Shown: positions 25,061 through 34,553 of the stretch, in pieces
How positions within the stretch are numbered: position 1 is the first letter of the stretch
Layout: each line of letters begins with the position of its first letter
NCBI GenBank assembly: GCA_947177425.1
Contig: CAMWUN010000030.1
Coordinates: forward strand, 1-42,802
From: an uncultured bacterium
GTDB lineage: Bacteria; Bacillota; Clostridia; Lachnospirales; Lachnospiraceae
Length of the DNA stretch: 42,802 nucleotides
Direction of reading: 5' to 3'
Notes under the pieces: model-generated
Seen by the model: the letters and a program-made list of their open reading frames with translations, nothing else
Databases searched by the model: none
Told to the model about the DNA's origin: nothing
Position numbers and translations under genes: made by a program

Positions 25061-26608
25061 CTACAGCAAAGGCGCCAGCAGTCTTGACACTCTCCCCACC
25101 GCCTTCTGGTAAAGAGGGATTTTTTTATAGTAATCAAAAGTAACCTCCTGACACTTAAGGAGGGTGTCCTGAAAGTCTTCTTCAATCTTTGCAATTACAG
25201 AGTTATCATAAAAATAAACGCCGCACTCGAAATGGTGGTAAAAACTCCTGTAATCCAGATTGATGGTGCCTACCGTGGCACACATATCGTCAGAAACGAA
25301 AACTTTTGCATGGACAAATCCCGGCATATACTCGTATACCCTGATACCCGCCTCTAAGAGCTCCGGGTAGAAGGTTCTTGCAATATAATAGACAACCTTT
25401 TTGTCCGGGATGTGGGGGAGAATCATGGAAACCTCCACCCCTCTGCGGGCGGCGTAGCGCATACTGTCCAAAAATTCCCTGTCCACAATGAAGTAAGGCG
25501 TCATAATATGCACATACCGGGCGGCGCCGTCAATCATGGACTCATAAACGGTCTTTCCCACTTCCGCGCTTCTCGTAGGCGTCTCCCCGTAAGGAATCAC
25601 ATACCCGTCATGATAAAGGGGCGTCTCAAAAACAATGTCTTTCAGATATTTTTTGTAATTCTCCTCCCCTTTTTCTGAAACATTCCACATCTGCAGATAC
25701 ATCACCGTAAAGCTTCTGACCGCATCCCCTGTAATCTTGACAGACACGTCCTTCCAGTGGCCGAACCGTTCCACCTCATTGATATATTCGTCCGCCAGAT
25801 TCACGCCCCCCGTAAAGGCCACCTTCCCATCAATCACCACGATTTTCCTGTGGTCCCGGTTATTCTGGGTGGTGGACAAAAAAGGCACGATAGGCGCAAA
25901 CATCTTGGCCTTAATGCCATACTTTTTCAATTCCTGGGGATATTTATAAGGAAGCAGCATAATGGAGCACATGCCGTCATACATGACCCGCACTTCCACC
26001 CCTTCTTTTACCTTCTCCTTTAAAATATCCAGTACGGCGTTCCACATTTTCCCACGCTCAATGATAAAGTATTCCAAAAAGATATACTTCTGCGCTTTTT
26101 CCAGCTCCAGAAGCAAATCCGCAAATTTATCTTCTCCCAATGGGTAATAAACTGCACTGGAGTTGTGATATGCAGGAAATCCTGCACTATTTTCCATATA
26201 AAATGCAAATCCCTGGAAGGATGCCGGGCAACCGGCTATCGCTTCATTCGTTTTATCGTCAGAAAAAAGCATCCCTTCCGTCTCTCTTATGCGTCTGCCC
26301 AGCTTGGCTTTCAGGCCGATGCCGCCAAAGTTTCCCATGATAAACACATAAATCAGCGCACCCAGCACAGGGAACAGACAGATAGGTATAATCCAGCTTA
26401 ATTTAAATTCCGCAGGCTCGTCCCTGTTTATAATAAAAATAATCAAAAGGGCGCCCAGAACATTCATGCTTTCCCAAATGTATGGATAAAAATTCCGCAA
26501 TTCAAAAAAGCTGCCCAGAAGCGCCAGTATTTGCAGCAGCACCATCAATATAACAATCAGTGTGCGCCCAAATATAATTTTAAATAAACAGTCAATAAAT
26601 CTTTTCAT
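25061..26608 (-). CDS. cls: Cardiolipin synthase
   Basis: A 515-aa phospholipase D-type enzyme that condenses two phosphatidylglycerols to cardiolipin at the membrane. Two N-terminal membrane helices (FGRTLIVILMVLLQILALLG and the region IPICLFPVLGALIYVFIMG) precede two HKD motifs: His253 in DHRKIVVIDGKVAFTGG and His433 in VHAKVFVSDDMCATVGTIN. ATG 26608 has GAGGTGG just upstream; a GTG 12 codons earlier lacks a site. Length and layout match clostridial Cls. Its 5' neighbour is the pyridoxamine kinase-like gene 64 bases upstream, in the same direction. Confidence 0.93.
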   Translation of the reverse strand: MKRFIDCLFKIIFGRTLIVILMVLLQILALLGSFFELRNFYPYIWESMNVLGALLIIFIINRDEPAEFKLSWIIPICLFPVLGALIYVFIMGNFGGIGLKAKLGRRIRETEGMLFSDDKTNEAIAGCPASFQGFAFYMENSAGFPAYHNSSAVYYPLGEDKFADLLLELEKAQKYIFLEYFIIERGKMWNAVLDILKEKVKEGVEVRVMYDGMCSIMLLPYKYPQELKKYGIKAKMFAPIVPFLSTTQNNRDHRKIVVIDGKVAFTGGVNLADEYINEVERFGHWKDVSVKITGDAVRSFTVMYLQMWNVSEKGEENYKKYLKDIVFETPLYHDGYVIPYGETPTRSAEVGKTVYESMIDGAARYVHIMTPYFIVDREFLDSMRYAARRGVEVSMILPHIPDKKVVYYIARTFYPELLEAGIRVYEYMPGFVHAKVFVSDDMCATVGTINLDYRSFYHHFECGVYFYDNSVIAKIEEDFQDTLLKCQEVTFDYYKKIPLYQKAVGRVSRLLAPLL

Positions 26609-26672
26609 ATCCACCTCTAATTCCCGCAACAGTCCAAATACCACTGCTGTTGCAGCCCTCTGCCGTCTTATC

Positions 26673-27506
26673 TTATGTCTTTAGCAGGTGTAATATTTCC
26701 TCAAAACACACTCCATTCTTTTGCTCGATACCCATTTCCATGGATTTTATCATACATTTCTTGATAAATAAAGATGCTTTTCTCACAGATTTAACAAAAG
26801 GCACGTCATTGACCGCGTCCGCCGCTATAATTGCAGCAAACAGATCCCCCGTGCCGCACCGCTCCGTCCCGGCCCTGTGTGTCCGGATCAGGGACGGCTC
26901 CTCCTTTTCCTGATACATATAGTTTGCTATAAATTCTCCCTGGGGTATTCCTGTAATCACAATTTTATCCGGCCCCATCATGTGAAGCTTCTTTGCCATG
27001 GCTGAAAGTTCCGCCCTTTTCCACCCCCGCTCCCTGTAGGGCGTATCCGTCAGCTTACAGCTTTCCGTCAGATTGGGCGTGATAATGTCAGCCATGGACA
27101 CCAGTCTGCGCATTTCCATACACATCTCTTCCGTATAAGTCCCTGCAATTTTCCCGTGATCTCCCATCACCGGATCGATGACCACAATCGTATTTTCTGT
27201 GCGGAACTCCTTAATAAACTCCTCCACAATGCCAATCTGTTCCTTTGAGCCCAGGAACCCCGACATAATCCCGTCAAACTGTAAATCCAGCTTCTTCCAC
27301 ATGGCAAGATAATCCGGAAGCTTTGCCGTATAATCATCAAAAAAATACTCTGTATACCCTGTATGATTAGACAAAATAGAAGTCGGCACCGGGCAGCACT
27401 GCACCTTCATATGGGAAATCACCGGCAGGGAAACCGTAAGCGCACACCTCCCAAACCCGGTCAGATCATTGATTGCCGCAATCTTCTTCTGCTTCTTGTC
27501 CGCCAT
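26673..27506 (-). CDS. Pyridoxamine/pyridoxine kinase-like PfkB-type enzyme
   Basis: A 277-aa ribokinase-superfamily kinase of the ThiD/PdxY group, phosphorylating B6 vitamers (salvage to PLP) or the related hydroxymethylpyrimidine. Seen: INDLTGFGRCALTVSLPVIS at the N terminus, DPVMGDHGK, ITPNLTE, and ERCGTGDLFAA with the catalytic Asp and anion hole. ATG 27506 has GGGAGG about 12 bases upstream, a long spacing, but no better start lies in frame. A sigma-A promoter at 27581-27609 and a 5' leader hairpin precede it. Confidence 0.88.
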   Translation of the reverse strand: MADKKQKKIAAINDLTGFGRCALTVSLPVISHMKVQCCPVPTSILSNHTGYTEYFFDDYTAKLPDYLAMWKKLDLQFDGIMSGFLGSKEQIGIVEEFIKEFRTENTIVVIDPVMGDHGKIAGTYTEEMCMEMRRLVSMADIITPNLTESCKLTDTPYRERGWKRAELSAMAKKLHMMGPDKIVITGIPQGEFIANYMYQEKEEPSLIRTHRAGTERCGTGDLFAAIIAADAVNDVPFVKSVRKASLFIKKCMIKSMEMGIEQKNGVCFEEILHLLKT

Positions 27507-27548
27507 ATTCTTTACAATCCTCCCTCTCTTTCTATAGGCCCAAATAAT

Positions 27549-27577
27549 GGACAGGCATTCCAACTTCCTGCCTGTCC
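27549..27577 (-). other. Hairpin at 5' end of kinase mRNA / after response-regulator gene
   Basis: GGACAGGC (27549-27556) pairs with GCCTGTCC (27570-27577), loop 13. It begins at about +1 of the promoter at 27581-27609, so it would cap that transcript. It could also act as a weak terminator (ATTATTT follows) for the regulator gene ending at 27625. Confidence 0.55.
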
Positions 27578-27580
27578 CCA

Positions 27581-27609
27581 AGTATAATACTCTTTCTCTA
27601 TTTCTGCAA
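27581..27609 (-). promoter_or_regulatory. Promoter of pyridoxamine kinase-like gene
   Basis: On the minus strand TTGCAG (27604-27609), 17-base spacer, TATACT (27581-27586). Confidence 0.6.
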
Positions 27610-27624
27610 ATATTTCTCTAAATC

Positions 27625-29136
27625 CTATTCCCGCACTCTCTTTCTGTAACTGCCCGGCGTCTCCTGGTAAATCTTCATAAAAGCTGCATTAAACATCCTG
27701 ATATCCCCAAATCCCACTTTCTCCGCAATTTCGTAGGTTTTCTTATCTGTAGAAATCAGCATGGGCACAGCATGTTCAATCCGAATCCTGTTTACATAGT
27801 CCTTAAAATTTTCCCCTGTATTTTTCTTAAAAAAGCTGCTGAAATAGTAGGGGTTCATATGGATTTCCTCTGCCAGCACGTTAAGGGACAGATTTTCCAT
27901 ATAGTGTTTTTCTATATAGTCCTTAGCTTTCAGGATATCCCTTTTGTCACTGTTTATGGCAACTGCTCTGATTACATCCAGATACTGTGCAAATTCCTGT
28001 TCAAAAAGCGCTTCCATATCCCCAAACCGCCCGCATGTCCGGCTCTTTTCCAGCAATTCCTTCATTTCCAGTTTCCGTCCCGGCAAATCAAATGCCTCGC
28101 ACTTCTCCTCCATAAACCGGACTGCTGTACAAAAATAAAAGCAGGCGTCTTCCTTCTTCCCCTCCGATAAACGCAGGACAAGCTTCCCGTACTGGCTTGC
28201 GGTTTCTCTCATATAAGCTTCATTCTGGGCTACTATGGCATCAAACAGCTTCTGACGCAGTTCCCCAAGCATTCCTGAATCCCCTCTTCCGGCAAATACT
28301 ATCTCATGGAGTCCGATGACCGGAACAGGTATTTTATCCGCAAAGAACAGATAACCGCTCCGTTCAAGGCACTGCTGGAACATACCCGGTATCCCGCCCA
28401 TAGAGTTCACTACATCCCCAATAACAAAAAAAGTAGTATGGCCTGTAGCTTTCAGGGACTCTGTCCAGATATTCTCCACGCATTTTCTTATTTCACTGTC
28501 TGGAATGTCTTTTAAAACCATGGCTATTTTATCATTTTTCTGAAATACAATTCCCTGTCCTGTTTCATTTAAATATTCTTCCAGAAAGCTGAACAGGGAA
28601 AAGTGGATCAACTTTCTAATCTGGTCATTTTCTTCCCTGCCATAAATAATATCTGCATAAACAGGCACATAACTGGTATCCTTATTTTCTACCAGCATTT
28701 CATAATTGATTGCACTGCCTGCCATATTTTCTTTTACGTCCATCCGGTCTGCCGCCTCTTCCCCGTAAACCGAAAATATGCTTTTTTCTATGGCTCCCAG
28801 CAGTTCCTCCCTGATGACTGGTTTAAGCAGGTAGGCGACAGCGCCGTATTCCAGCGCGGCCTTGGCATATTCAAAGTCCTGGAATCCGCTGATGAAGATG
28901 ACCGCGGCCCCATTGCCCATGGCGCGGCATTCCTTTAAAATTTCCACTCCTGACATCCCCGGCATGGAAATATCCAAAAGCGCAATATCCGGCCGCTCCC
29001 GGACAATTGCTTCCAGTGCGCTTCTTCCGTCCTCATACTCCCCTATAATTTCAATTCCCAGCATTTTCCAGTCAAGAAGCCTGCGGATTCCTCTTGTAAT
29101 CACAGGTTCATCATCTGCCAATATCATCCGGATCAT
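27625..29136 (-). CDS. YesN-like response regulator (REC plus AraC HTH)
   Basis: A 503-aa regulator. The receiver domain (1-120) has ADDE, the phosphoacceptor Asp55 in LLDISMPG, and LLKP. A variable middle region (~130-400) precedes the C-terminal AraC HTH (405-503: LSLNVLAEEIHMNPYYFSSF, KTYEIAEKVGFGDIRMFNAAF). GGGGG lies 5 bases before the ATG. It is paired with the histidine kinase 64 bases upstream and probably activates the CUT1 transporter genes of the same cluster. Confidence 0.95.
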   Translation of the reverse strand: MIRMILADDEPVITRGIRRLLDWKMLGIEIIGEYEDGRSALEAIVRERPDIALLDISMPGMSGVEILKECRAMGNGAAVIFISGFQDFEYAKAALEYGAVAYLLKPVIREELLGAIEKSIFSVYGEEAADRMDVKENMAGSAINYEMLVENKDTSYVPVYADIIYGREENDQIRKLIHFSLFSFLEEYLNETGQGIVFQKNDKIAMVLKDIPDSEIRKCVENIWTESLKATGHTTFFVIGDVVNSMGGIPGMFQQCLERSGYLFFADKIPVPVIGLHEIVFAGRGDSGMLGELRQKLFDAIVAQNEAYMRETASQYGKLVLRLSEGKKEDACFYFCTAVRFMEEKCEAFDLPGRKLEMKELLEKSRTCGRFGDMEALFEQEFAQYLDVIRAVAINSDKRDILKAKDYIEKHYMENLSLNVLAEEIHMNPYYFSSFFKKNTGENFKDYVNRIRIEHAVPMLISTDKKTYEIAEKVGFGDIRMFNAAFMKIYQETPGSYRKRVRE

Positions 29137-29200
29137 GTCTGCCCCCTATCTCTTTTTTATTCAGTAAACCGCTCCCAAGGCGTGGCAGCGCCTGATGTTA

Positions 29201-31057
29201 TCATGATTCAGATATCTCACCGCCGCCCTCCATAGTCCTTTGCAGGGGAAGCAGTATCCTCACCATGGTTCCCACCGCCAGTGTGCTTGTGATGCGGATT
29301 CCATACTCTTCTCCGTACAAAAAACGTATCCTGTCATGCACATTTTTCAGGCCAATGCTCTGCCAGTTATATTCATTTTTGATACCCGGTTCGTCGCTTT
29401 CAAAAAGCCGCAGAATCTTGTCTATCTCTTCCCCGTCCATGCCGACGCCGTTATCCATAATCGAAATTTCAAGCATTTCCCCGTTTACAGCCGTCTCAAT
29501 CATAATACATCCCCTGCCCTTTTTAGGCTTGATCCCATGGACATAGGCATTTTCCACAATAGGCTGGAGAATCAGTTTAGGCACCTGGATTTTTGAGCCT
29601 GCCTGAGCCTTAACCATCAATTGTACCTTTCCGCTGATTCTGCAGTTCAGCAGATAAATATATTTACTTACAATATCGATTTCCTTTTCAAGGGGCACAA
29701 TGTCCTGCATAGGGCCTATCAGATAGTGAATCTGCTGGGAAAGCGCCTCTATCATCTCCGGTACCCGTTCCCCGCCCTTATCTTCCAGTGCGGTCATACG
29801 GATAATTTCCAGTGTATTATACAGAAAATGAGGGTAAATCTGGGATTTCAGCGCGGTAAGTTCCGCCTCATTCTGCTTGATCTGGGCCACATAGGACTGA
29901 TTGATATATGTTTTGAGGGCACTGCTCATTTGATTGAAACGTTTGGAAAGGACGCCGATTTCATCCCTGGAGCGGATAGGCAGTTCGATGTCAAAATATC
30001 CGGTTTCCACCATGGACATCTGCTCCATCATTTCATGCATGGGCCGGATGAGCCTTCTGGAAAAATAAAACGCCCCGGCTAAAAGCGCCAGCGCCGATGC
30101 CGCCACAAATACATACATCATCTGCTGCATCCTTCTGATATCTCCAAATGCCGTCTCCTCGTCCAGGGAAACAATCACCGACAGGCCGTAGGCGTTTTCC
30201 GGCGTCCTGATAACAACCCTGTCCCTTAGTGCGCCTAACCCCTGTATTTCTTCCGCCACATTCTGGCCGGTCAGTTCCTCCAGGTTGCTGTAAAAACAGT
30301 CATTTTTTTCATTGACCACATAAAATACCTCATTTCCGGTAAAAGCCACACTGCGGAATATCCGTTCCAGTTTCTTCAAATCCACATCAATGAAAATTGT
30401 GCCGACATAGGGGGTGTTGCCTACTGTGCCCCGAAGGTCGAAATAATTCCGGGCGGCCGTAAAGACCATTTCCGGCGTCCCGTAAAAGTAAGCGGTGGTA
30501 TGGGGCGGTGCAAGAATCAGATTTTTTGCTGTTTTATCCATCTCTTCATAAGCCACATTCTGTTCAAACAATTCCGCATCAAGGAAAAATGTATTATATA
30601 CGCTGTAGTGGAAAGACTGCTTTTCGCCATAGCTGTCCTGGGCGATTACATGAACGCCGCTGATATAAGAGTCCACGCTCTGGATATACTGCAGAAACTG
30701 CCCCATATCCTTTTTCCGCTCCTCCTCCATGGTGTCCGGTTCATATCCTTCCCCATACAAAATCTGTCTGAAATGGTCAAAAGACAAATAGCTTCCCTGG
30801 GCATCATATGCTCCAAAATTGTAAAAATACGGCATTTTGGATATGGTATTGTAAGAGTCCAGCATGGATTCCATGCTGGACGCCACGTATCCGGCGGCCT
30901 GCTCGTACTGTCCCCGCAGGGCCGAAGAGTAATCTTTAATCATCTTATTGGCAATAAAAGTCGCCAGTACCGCCATAGGCAAAAGCCCCAACAATATAAT
31001 TGTCAGGGCAAATTTCTGGTAGAGGCTGAAGCCTTTCAAATCTTTCAATTTCTTCAC
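29201..31057 (-). CDS. YesM-like sensor histidine kinase
   Basis: A 618-aa membrane kinase. One helix at ~15-35, an extracellular sensor of about 265 residues, a second helix at ~303-325, HAMP (~325-380), a His_kinase domain with phosphorylated His410 in YPHFLYNTLE, and a HATPase domain (NAYVHGIKPKKGRG, DNGVGM). The start codon is GTG at 31057 with AAAGG four bases upstream; no ATG fits. It sits between the permease genes and its response regulator, so it probably senses the sugar moved by this transporter. Confidence 0.95.
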   Translation of the reverse strand: MKKLKDLKGFSLYQKFALTIILLGLLPMAVLATFIANKMIKDYSSALRGQYEQAAGYVASSMESMLDSYNTISKMPYFYNFGAYDAQGSYLSFDHFRQILYGEGYEPDTMEEERKKDMGQFLQYIQSVDSYISGVHVIAQDSYGEKQSFHYSVYNTFFLDAELFEQNVAYEEMDKTAKNLILAPPHTTAYFYGTPEMVFTAARNYFDLRGTVGNTPYVGTIFIDVDLKKLERIFRSVAFTGNEVFYVVNEKNDCFYSNLEELTGQNVAEEIQGLGALRDRVVIRTPENAYGLSVIVSLDEETAFGDIRRMQQMMYVFVAASALALLAGAFYFSRRLIRPMHEMMEQMSMVETGYFDIELPIRSRDEIGVLSKRFNQMSSALKTYINQSYVAQIKQNEAELTALKSQIYPHFLYNTLEIIRMTALEDKGGERVPEMIEALSQQIHYLIGPMQDIVPLEKEIDIVSKYIYLLNCRISGKVQLMVKAQAGSKIQVPKLILQPIVENAYVHGIKPKKGRGCIMIETAVNGEMLEISIMDNGVGMDGEEIDKILRLFESDEPGIKNEYNWQSIGLKNVHDRIRFLYGEEYGIRITSTLAVGTMVRILLPLQRTMEGGGEISES

Positions 31058-31122
31058 TCTTCCTTTCCGCCGCCTGATTCTTCCCTTTGCACCAGCATAG
31101 CAAATTTATGACGAAAATACAA

Positions 31123-31962
31123 TCATCCTTTGGCAGCGCCTGCTGTAATTCCCTTTACGAAATACTTCTGGAACATGCAGAAGATAATCAGCGCCGGAAC
31201 GATAGAGATAACTGTTCCCGCAAAAACAATATCCCATCTTGCCGTATACTGGCCCACAAATCCGGCTATTTCTACTGTAATGGTCTTGGCCTTTCCACTG
31301 GGCAGTACCAGATAAGGCATCAGATAGTCGTTCCAGATACCAAGGCCGTTCAAAATCACCATGGAGCCTGTACATGGGCCCAGCAGCGGGAATGTTACCT
31401 TCCAGAATGTCTGGAAAGGGGTACAGCCGTCAATCATGGCCGCCTCCTCTATCTCCAGGGGAATCCCTTTCAGAAAACTACAGTAAAGGAGGGTGCCAAA
31501 AGCAATGGAGCCTGCAATATAGCTGACAATAGGCCCTGCCATGTTCCCGAACAGATGCAGCATTTTCATCTCCTTAAACAAAGGGAACATATACAGGTGA
31601 AAAGGAATCATCATCCCTGCCAGAAAATAGGTGTACGTCAGGGCGGTGGCGCGGCTCTGCCTTCTTTCAATGCCGTAAGCCGCCATAGGTACAATAAATA
31701 CAATCAGCACTTCTGACACAACTGTCAGAAACAGGGAATGTATAATTGCCGTCATAAAATCCGACTGGGCAAACAAATCCTTAAAGTTCTGTATGTACAG
31801 GCTCTTTGGAAAGCTTATAGGGCTTTTTAAAATATCGCCATTGCTCTTAAAAGCCGACATCAGTGCAAAAAATACCGGGTAAAGGAACAAAAATGCCAGA
31901 ATCACTGTCACTGCAAACAGGACAAATGTGCTGGGTTTTACTTTTTTCTGTGCTTTCCTCAT
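31123..31962 (-). CDS. CUT1 sugar ABC permease, MalG type
   Basis: A 279-aa membrane protein with six segments and the EAA loop EEAAMIDGCTPFQTFWKVTFP (~177-197). The start overlaps the stop of the MalF-type gene in a TAATG, showing translational coupling. GGGAGG lies 10 bases upstream. The sugar carried is unknown; the adjacent GH43/GH88 genes suggest a xylan-derived or pectin-like oligosaccharide. Confidence 0.93.
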   Translation of the reverse strand: MRKAQKKVKPSTFVLFAVTVILAFLFLYPVFFALMSAFKSNGDILKSPISFPKSLYIQNFKDLFAQSDFMTAIIHSLFLTVVSEVLIVFIVPMAAYGIERRQSRATALTYTYFLAGMMIPFHLYMFPLFKEMKMLHLFGNMAGPIVSYIAGSIAFGTLLYCSFLKGIPLEIEEAAMIDGCTPFQTFWKVTFPLLGPCTGSMVILNGLGIWNDYLMPYLVLPSGKAKTITVEIAGFVGQYTARWDIVFAGTVISIVPALIIFCMFQKYFVKGITAGAAKG

Positions 31963-32864
31963 TACATCTGCACCTCCCTGCTCCGCAAAAATTTCTGTTG
32001 TATGGTATTCAGCACAATAATGATAAACAGAAGCATAATGCCCACTGCCGTACCGAATCCCTGCCTTCCTTCGTTAAATCCGACTTTATAGAGCAGGTAT
32101 ACCAGCGTTTCCGATGTAAATCCCGGCCCTCCGTCTGTCATTACGTTAATCTGGTCAAAGACCTTTAGTCCGTTAATCAGCGACAGCGTAAAGTTAATGG
32201 TAAAAGCTCCTGATATCAAAGGAACTGTGATGGACTTAAATCTCTGCCAGGGGCTTGCACCGTCAATCTGGGCCGCTTCAATCAGATCCTGGGATACGCT
32301 CTGTAAGGACGCCAGATAAATAATCATATAATATCCCGCCCCTTTCCAGATCAAAACCACCCCAATCATTATAAGGGTCAGCGCGCTGTTCCCCAGCCAG
32401 TCCTGCTTCCATGCTTCAAGTCCCAGATTATCAAGGACTGCGTTAAAGGTGCCGAAATTGTAATTATACATAATTTTCCAGATAAACCCTGATACAATAC
32501 CGCTGATCAGAACAGGAATGTAAAATGCACTTCTGAAAAAATTCTTCCCCCACCTTACATTATCCACAATCAGCGCAAGAGCCAGCGCTATGGAATTTTC
32601 AAAGATGGAAATGAACACTGTCAGGATAATCGTGTTTTTCATGGCATTGCCGAAACGGTCGCTGGTGAAAATCTCCTTATAATTTGCAAGGCCGATAAAC
32701 TTGACGTTAGGGCTGATGCCGTCCCATGATGTGAAGCTGTAATACACACTGGATACAGTCGGGACGATAATAAACAATGTAAATAACAGAAATGCCGGAG
32801 CGATAAACGCAAAGGCTGTCTTGTCAAACTTTTTCTTTTTTGCTGCTTTATTCGTAGAATTCAT
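31962..32864 (-). CDS. CUT1 sugar ABC permease, MalF type
   Basis: A 300-aa membrane protein with a Lys-rich N terminus (NSTNKAAKKKKFDK), six membrane segments and the EAA loop IEAAQIDGASPWQRFKSITVP (~205-225). ATG 32864 has GGAGGG 5 bases upstream; the longer in-frame version would start inside the intercistronic hairpin. It follows the binding-protein gene and precedes its partner with a 1-base overlap. Confidence 0.93.
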   Translation of the reverse strand: MNSTNKAAKKKKFDKTAFAFIAPAFLLFTLFIIVPTVSSVYYSFTSWDGISPNVKFIGLANYKEIFTSDRFGNAMKNTIILTVFISIFENSIALALALIVDNVRWGKNFFRSAFYIPVLISGIVSGFIWKIMYNYNFGTFNAVLDNLGLEAWKQDWLGNSALTLIMIGVVLIWKGAGYYMIIYLASLQSVSQDLIEAAQIDGASPWQRFKSITVPLISGAFTINFTLSLINGLKVFDQINVMTDGGPGFTSETLVYLLYKVGFNEGRQGFGTAVGIMLLFIIIVLNTIQQKFLRSREVQM

Positions 32865-32898
32865 AGAAACCCTCCATAATACCTGCTTTTGCGGGCAG

Positions 32899-32933
32899 AA
32901 AATCCCGAAACTGCTTTCACAGTCCGGGATTTT
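32899..32933 (-). other. Intercistronic hairpin after binding-protein gene
   Basis: AAAATCCCG (32899-32907) pairs with CGGGATTTT (32925-32933), with inner ACTG/CAGT pairing. It starts 17 bases after the binding-protein stop and sits before the permease ribosome site. A TTTT on either strand means it could terminate part of the transcripts, giving more binding protein than permease. Confidence 0.75.
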
Positions 32934-32950
32934 GCTGGCCACACTGTTAT

Positions 32951-34366
32951 TTATTCAATTCCCACTCCGGTAATGGGATTAAAGCTCTGCATGCTGACCT
33001 GCCATGTCTTGTTCAACTCGTCGCAGGCGGAATCAATATCTCTGGTTCCCTGCAGCACTTCAATCAATGTCTTATAAGTAAAGTTTCTGAAATCAGGAGG
33101 AAGCTCGTTCTCGCCAACTCTTCCGTTCCACATGGGAGCAAGGTCATCTGCCGCTGCATTGGCATCAATTACTTCCTGGAATACGTCCATAACATCCAGG
33201 TCAGGAGTTTCCACAGTTGAGGGGATAGCGCTTAATGTCTCACAGTAAACTTTGTAGTTTTCCGGCTCATAGAAGAATTTGATGAATGCTTCTGCCGCCG
33301 CTTTCTTGTCGGGGTCTTTTGCTACTTCTGCAGAAATGGCAAGACCGCCGATTCCGCCGCCTCCTACCAGACGTGTCTTGCCGTCCGGGCTGGGAATTGC
33401 GAACCATCCCATTTCAAATTCCGGGTCTGCCTGGGAAATCTGGGAAAACATATGGGTACCAGAGTACATCATAGCCGCCATGTCATTTACAAGGAAGGTA
33501 GTAATCTGCGCGTCAGGTGTGGACACCCATCCTTCCTGTGCGTACTGCATAATGGTCTGGAGTTCTTCAAAGGTTGCCTTAAAGGTTTCGTCAGAAAAAT
33601 CTTTGGTTCCTTCATAGCAGTGTTTGATAAAATCTGCATCTTTGCTCAGTACCTGGTCGTTATAGGCTTTATGGAACCAGAATCCCATATGCCAGATATC
33701 CTGCCCGCCCACTACAAGGGGAGCCATATCTCCTTTATCTGCAATGGCCTGACACAATGCGATAAATTCGTCATATGTAGCCGGTTCTGTCCAGCCGTTT
33801 TCATCAAAATAGGTTTTATTATAAATAATGCCGTTGGTATTTTCTCCGCCAAGAGGCACTGTATATACTTTCCCGTCAAAGGCTGTGGTGGTTCTGAAAA
33901 GGGACACAATCTCGTCGGACAATGGTTCCAGTTTTCCAGCCCGGACATACATAGCCGTGTCTCTCATTTCCATAACATCAGGGAATTCCCCAACGCTGTC
34001 CTTCGTCTTAATAAATTCACTATAAGCGCCGCCATTTCCCGGCTCAATTGTGACAGTAATGTCAGGATATGCTTCATTAAATCTGTTCACAATTTCATTC
34101 ATGGAGGACTTTGCCCCTTCATCGCCGTCTGCAAAGATAAAGGTCAACTCTGTAGGTGCGGAAACAATCCCGCCTGCGTCCTCTGCTGCCGCTTCTGTTT
34201 CGCCCTGGGTACTTTCCGCCTGAGCGTCATCCGCCTGTGATTCCTGTGATGTGTCTGTCTCTGTCCCGCTGTCTGCCGGAGCGGATTCTTCCTTGCCGCC
34301 GCATCCCGACAGAGTGGCAACTATCATTGCACTTGTCAGTAAAACTGCTAATACCTTCTTTTTCAT
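32951..34366 (-). CDS. CUT1 solute-binding lipoprotein
   Basis: A 471-aa family 1 solute-binding protein. Signal peptide MKKKVLAVLLTSAMIVATLSGC with the lipobox Cys at 22, an acidic Ser/Thr/Glu/Ala linker to ~60, then the binding domain (LTFIFADGDEGAKSSMNEIV). ATG 34366 has AGGAGG 9 bases upstream; the 31 in-frame residues before it are basic and non-signal-like. It heads the transporter/two-component cluster. The sugar is unknown. Confidence 0.92.
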   Translation of the reverse strand: MKKKVLAVLLTSAMIVATLSGCGGKEESAPADSGTETDTSQESQADDAQAESTQGETEAAAEDAGGIVSAPTELTFIFADGDEGAKSSMNEIVNRFNEAYPDITVTIEPGNGGAYSEFIKTKDSVGEFPDVMEMRDTAMYVRAGKLEPLSDEIVSLFRTTTAFDGKVYTVPLGGENTNGIIYNKTYFDENGWTEPATYDEFIALCQAIADKGDMAPLVVGGQDIWHMGFWFHKAYNDQVLSKDADFIKHCYEGTKDFSDETFKATFEELQTIMQYAQEGWVSTPDAQITTFLVNDMAAMMYSGTHMFSQISQADPEFEMGWFAIPSPDGKTRLVGGGGIGGLAISAEVAKDPDKKAAAEAFIKFFYEPENYKVYCETLSAIPSTVETPDLDVMDVFQEVIDANAAADDLAPMWNGRVGENELPPDFRNFTYKTLIEVLQGTRDIDSACDELNKTWQVSMQSFNPITGVGIE

Positions 34367-34461
34367 AGCTCTATTCCTCCTGAAATTCTTCATTTCTTTT
34401 TCATTCCACTTCCGGCCGGCCTTCCGTTTCTGTAATTGTACTATACCAATTCTGAACAATA

Positions 34462-34500
34462 AAAAAAATGCACTTTTTATAGTTCCAAGTGCATTTTTTT
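34462..34500. terminator. Bidirectional terminator between GH43 and binding-protein genes
   Basis: A 14-bp perfect stem AAAAAAATGCACTT / AAGTGCATTTTTTT, loop of 11. It closes the GH88-GH43 unit and separates it from the transporter cluster transcribed in the same direction. Confidence 0.9.
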
Positions 34501-34553
34501 AAGAACCTGCTTTACCACCGGCCAGAGCGTGTCCAGGGTGCAGCGTTAAAAGT

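Noticed and set aside
33452-34240. 262-aa plus-strand Cys/Phe-rich frame
   Set aside because: Antisense of the binding-protein gene, whose lipobox and domain pattern are clear.
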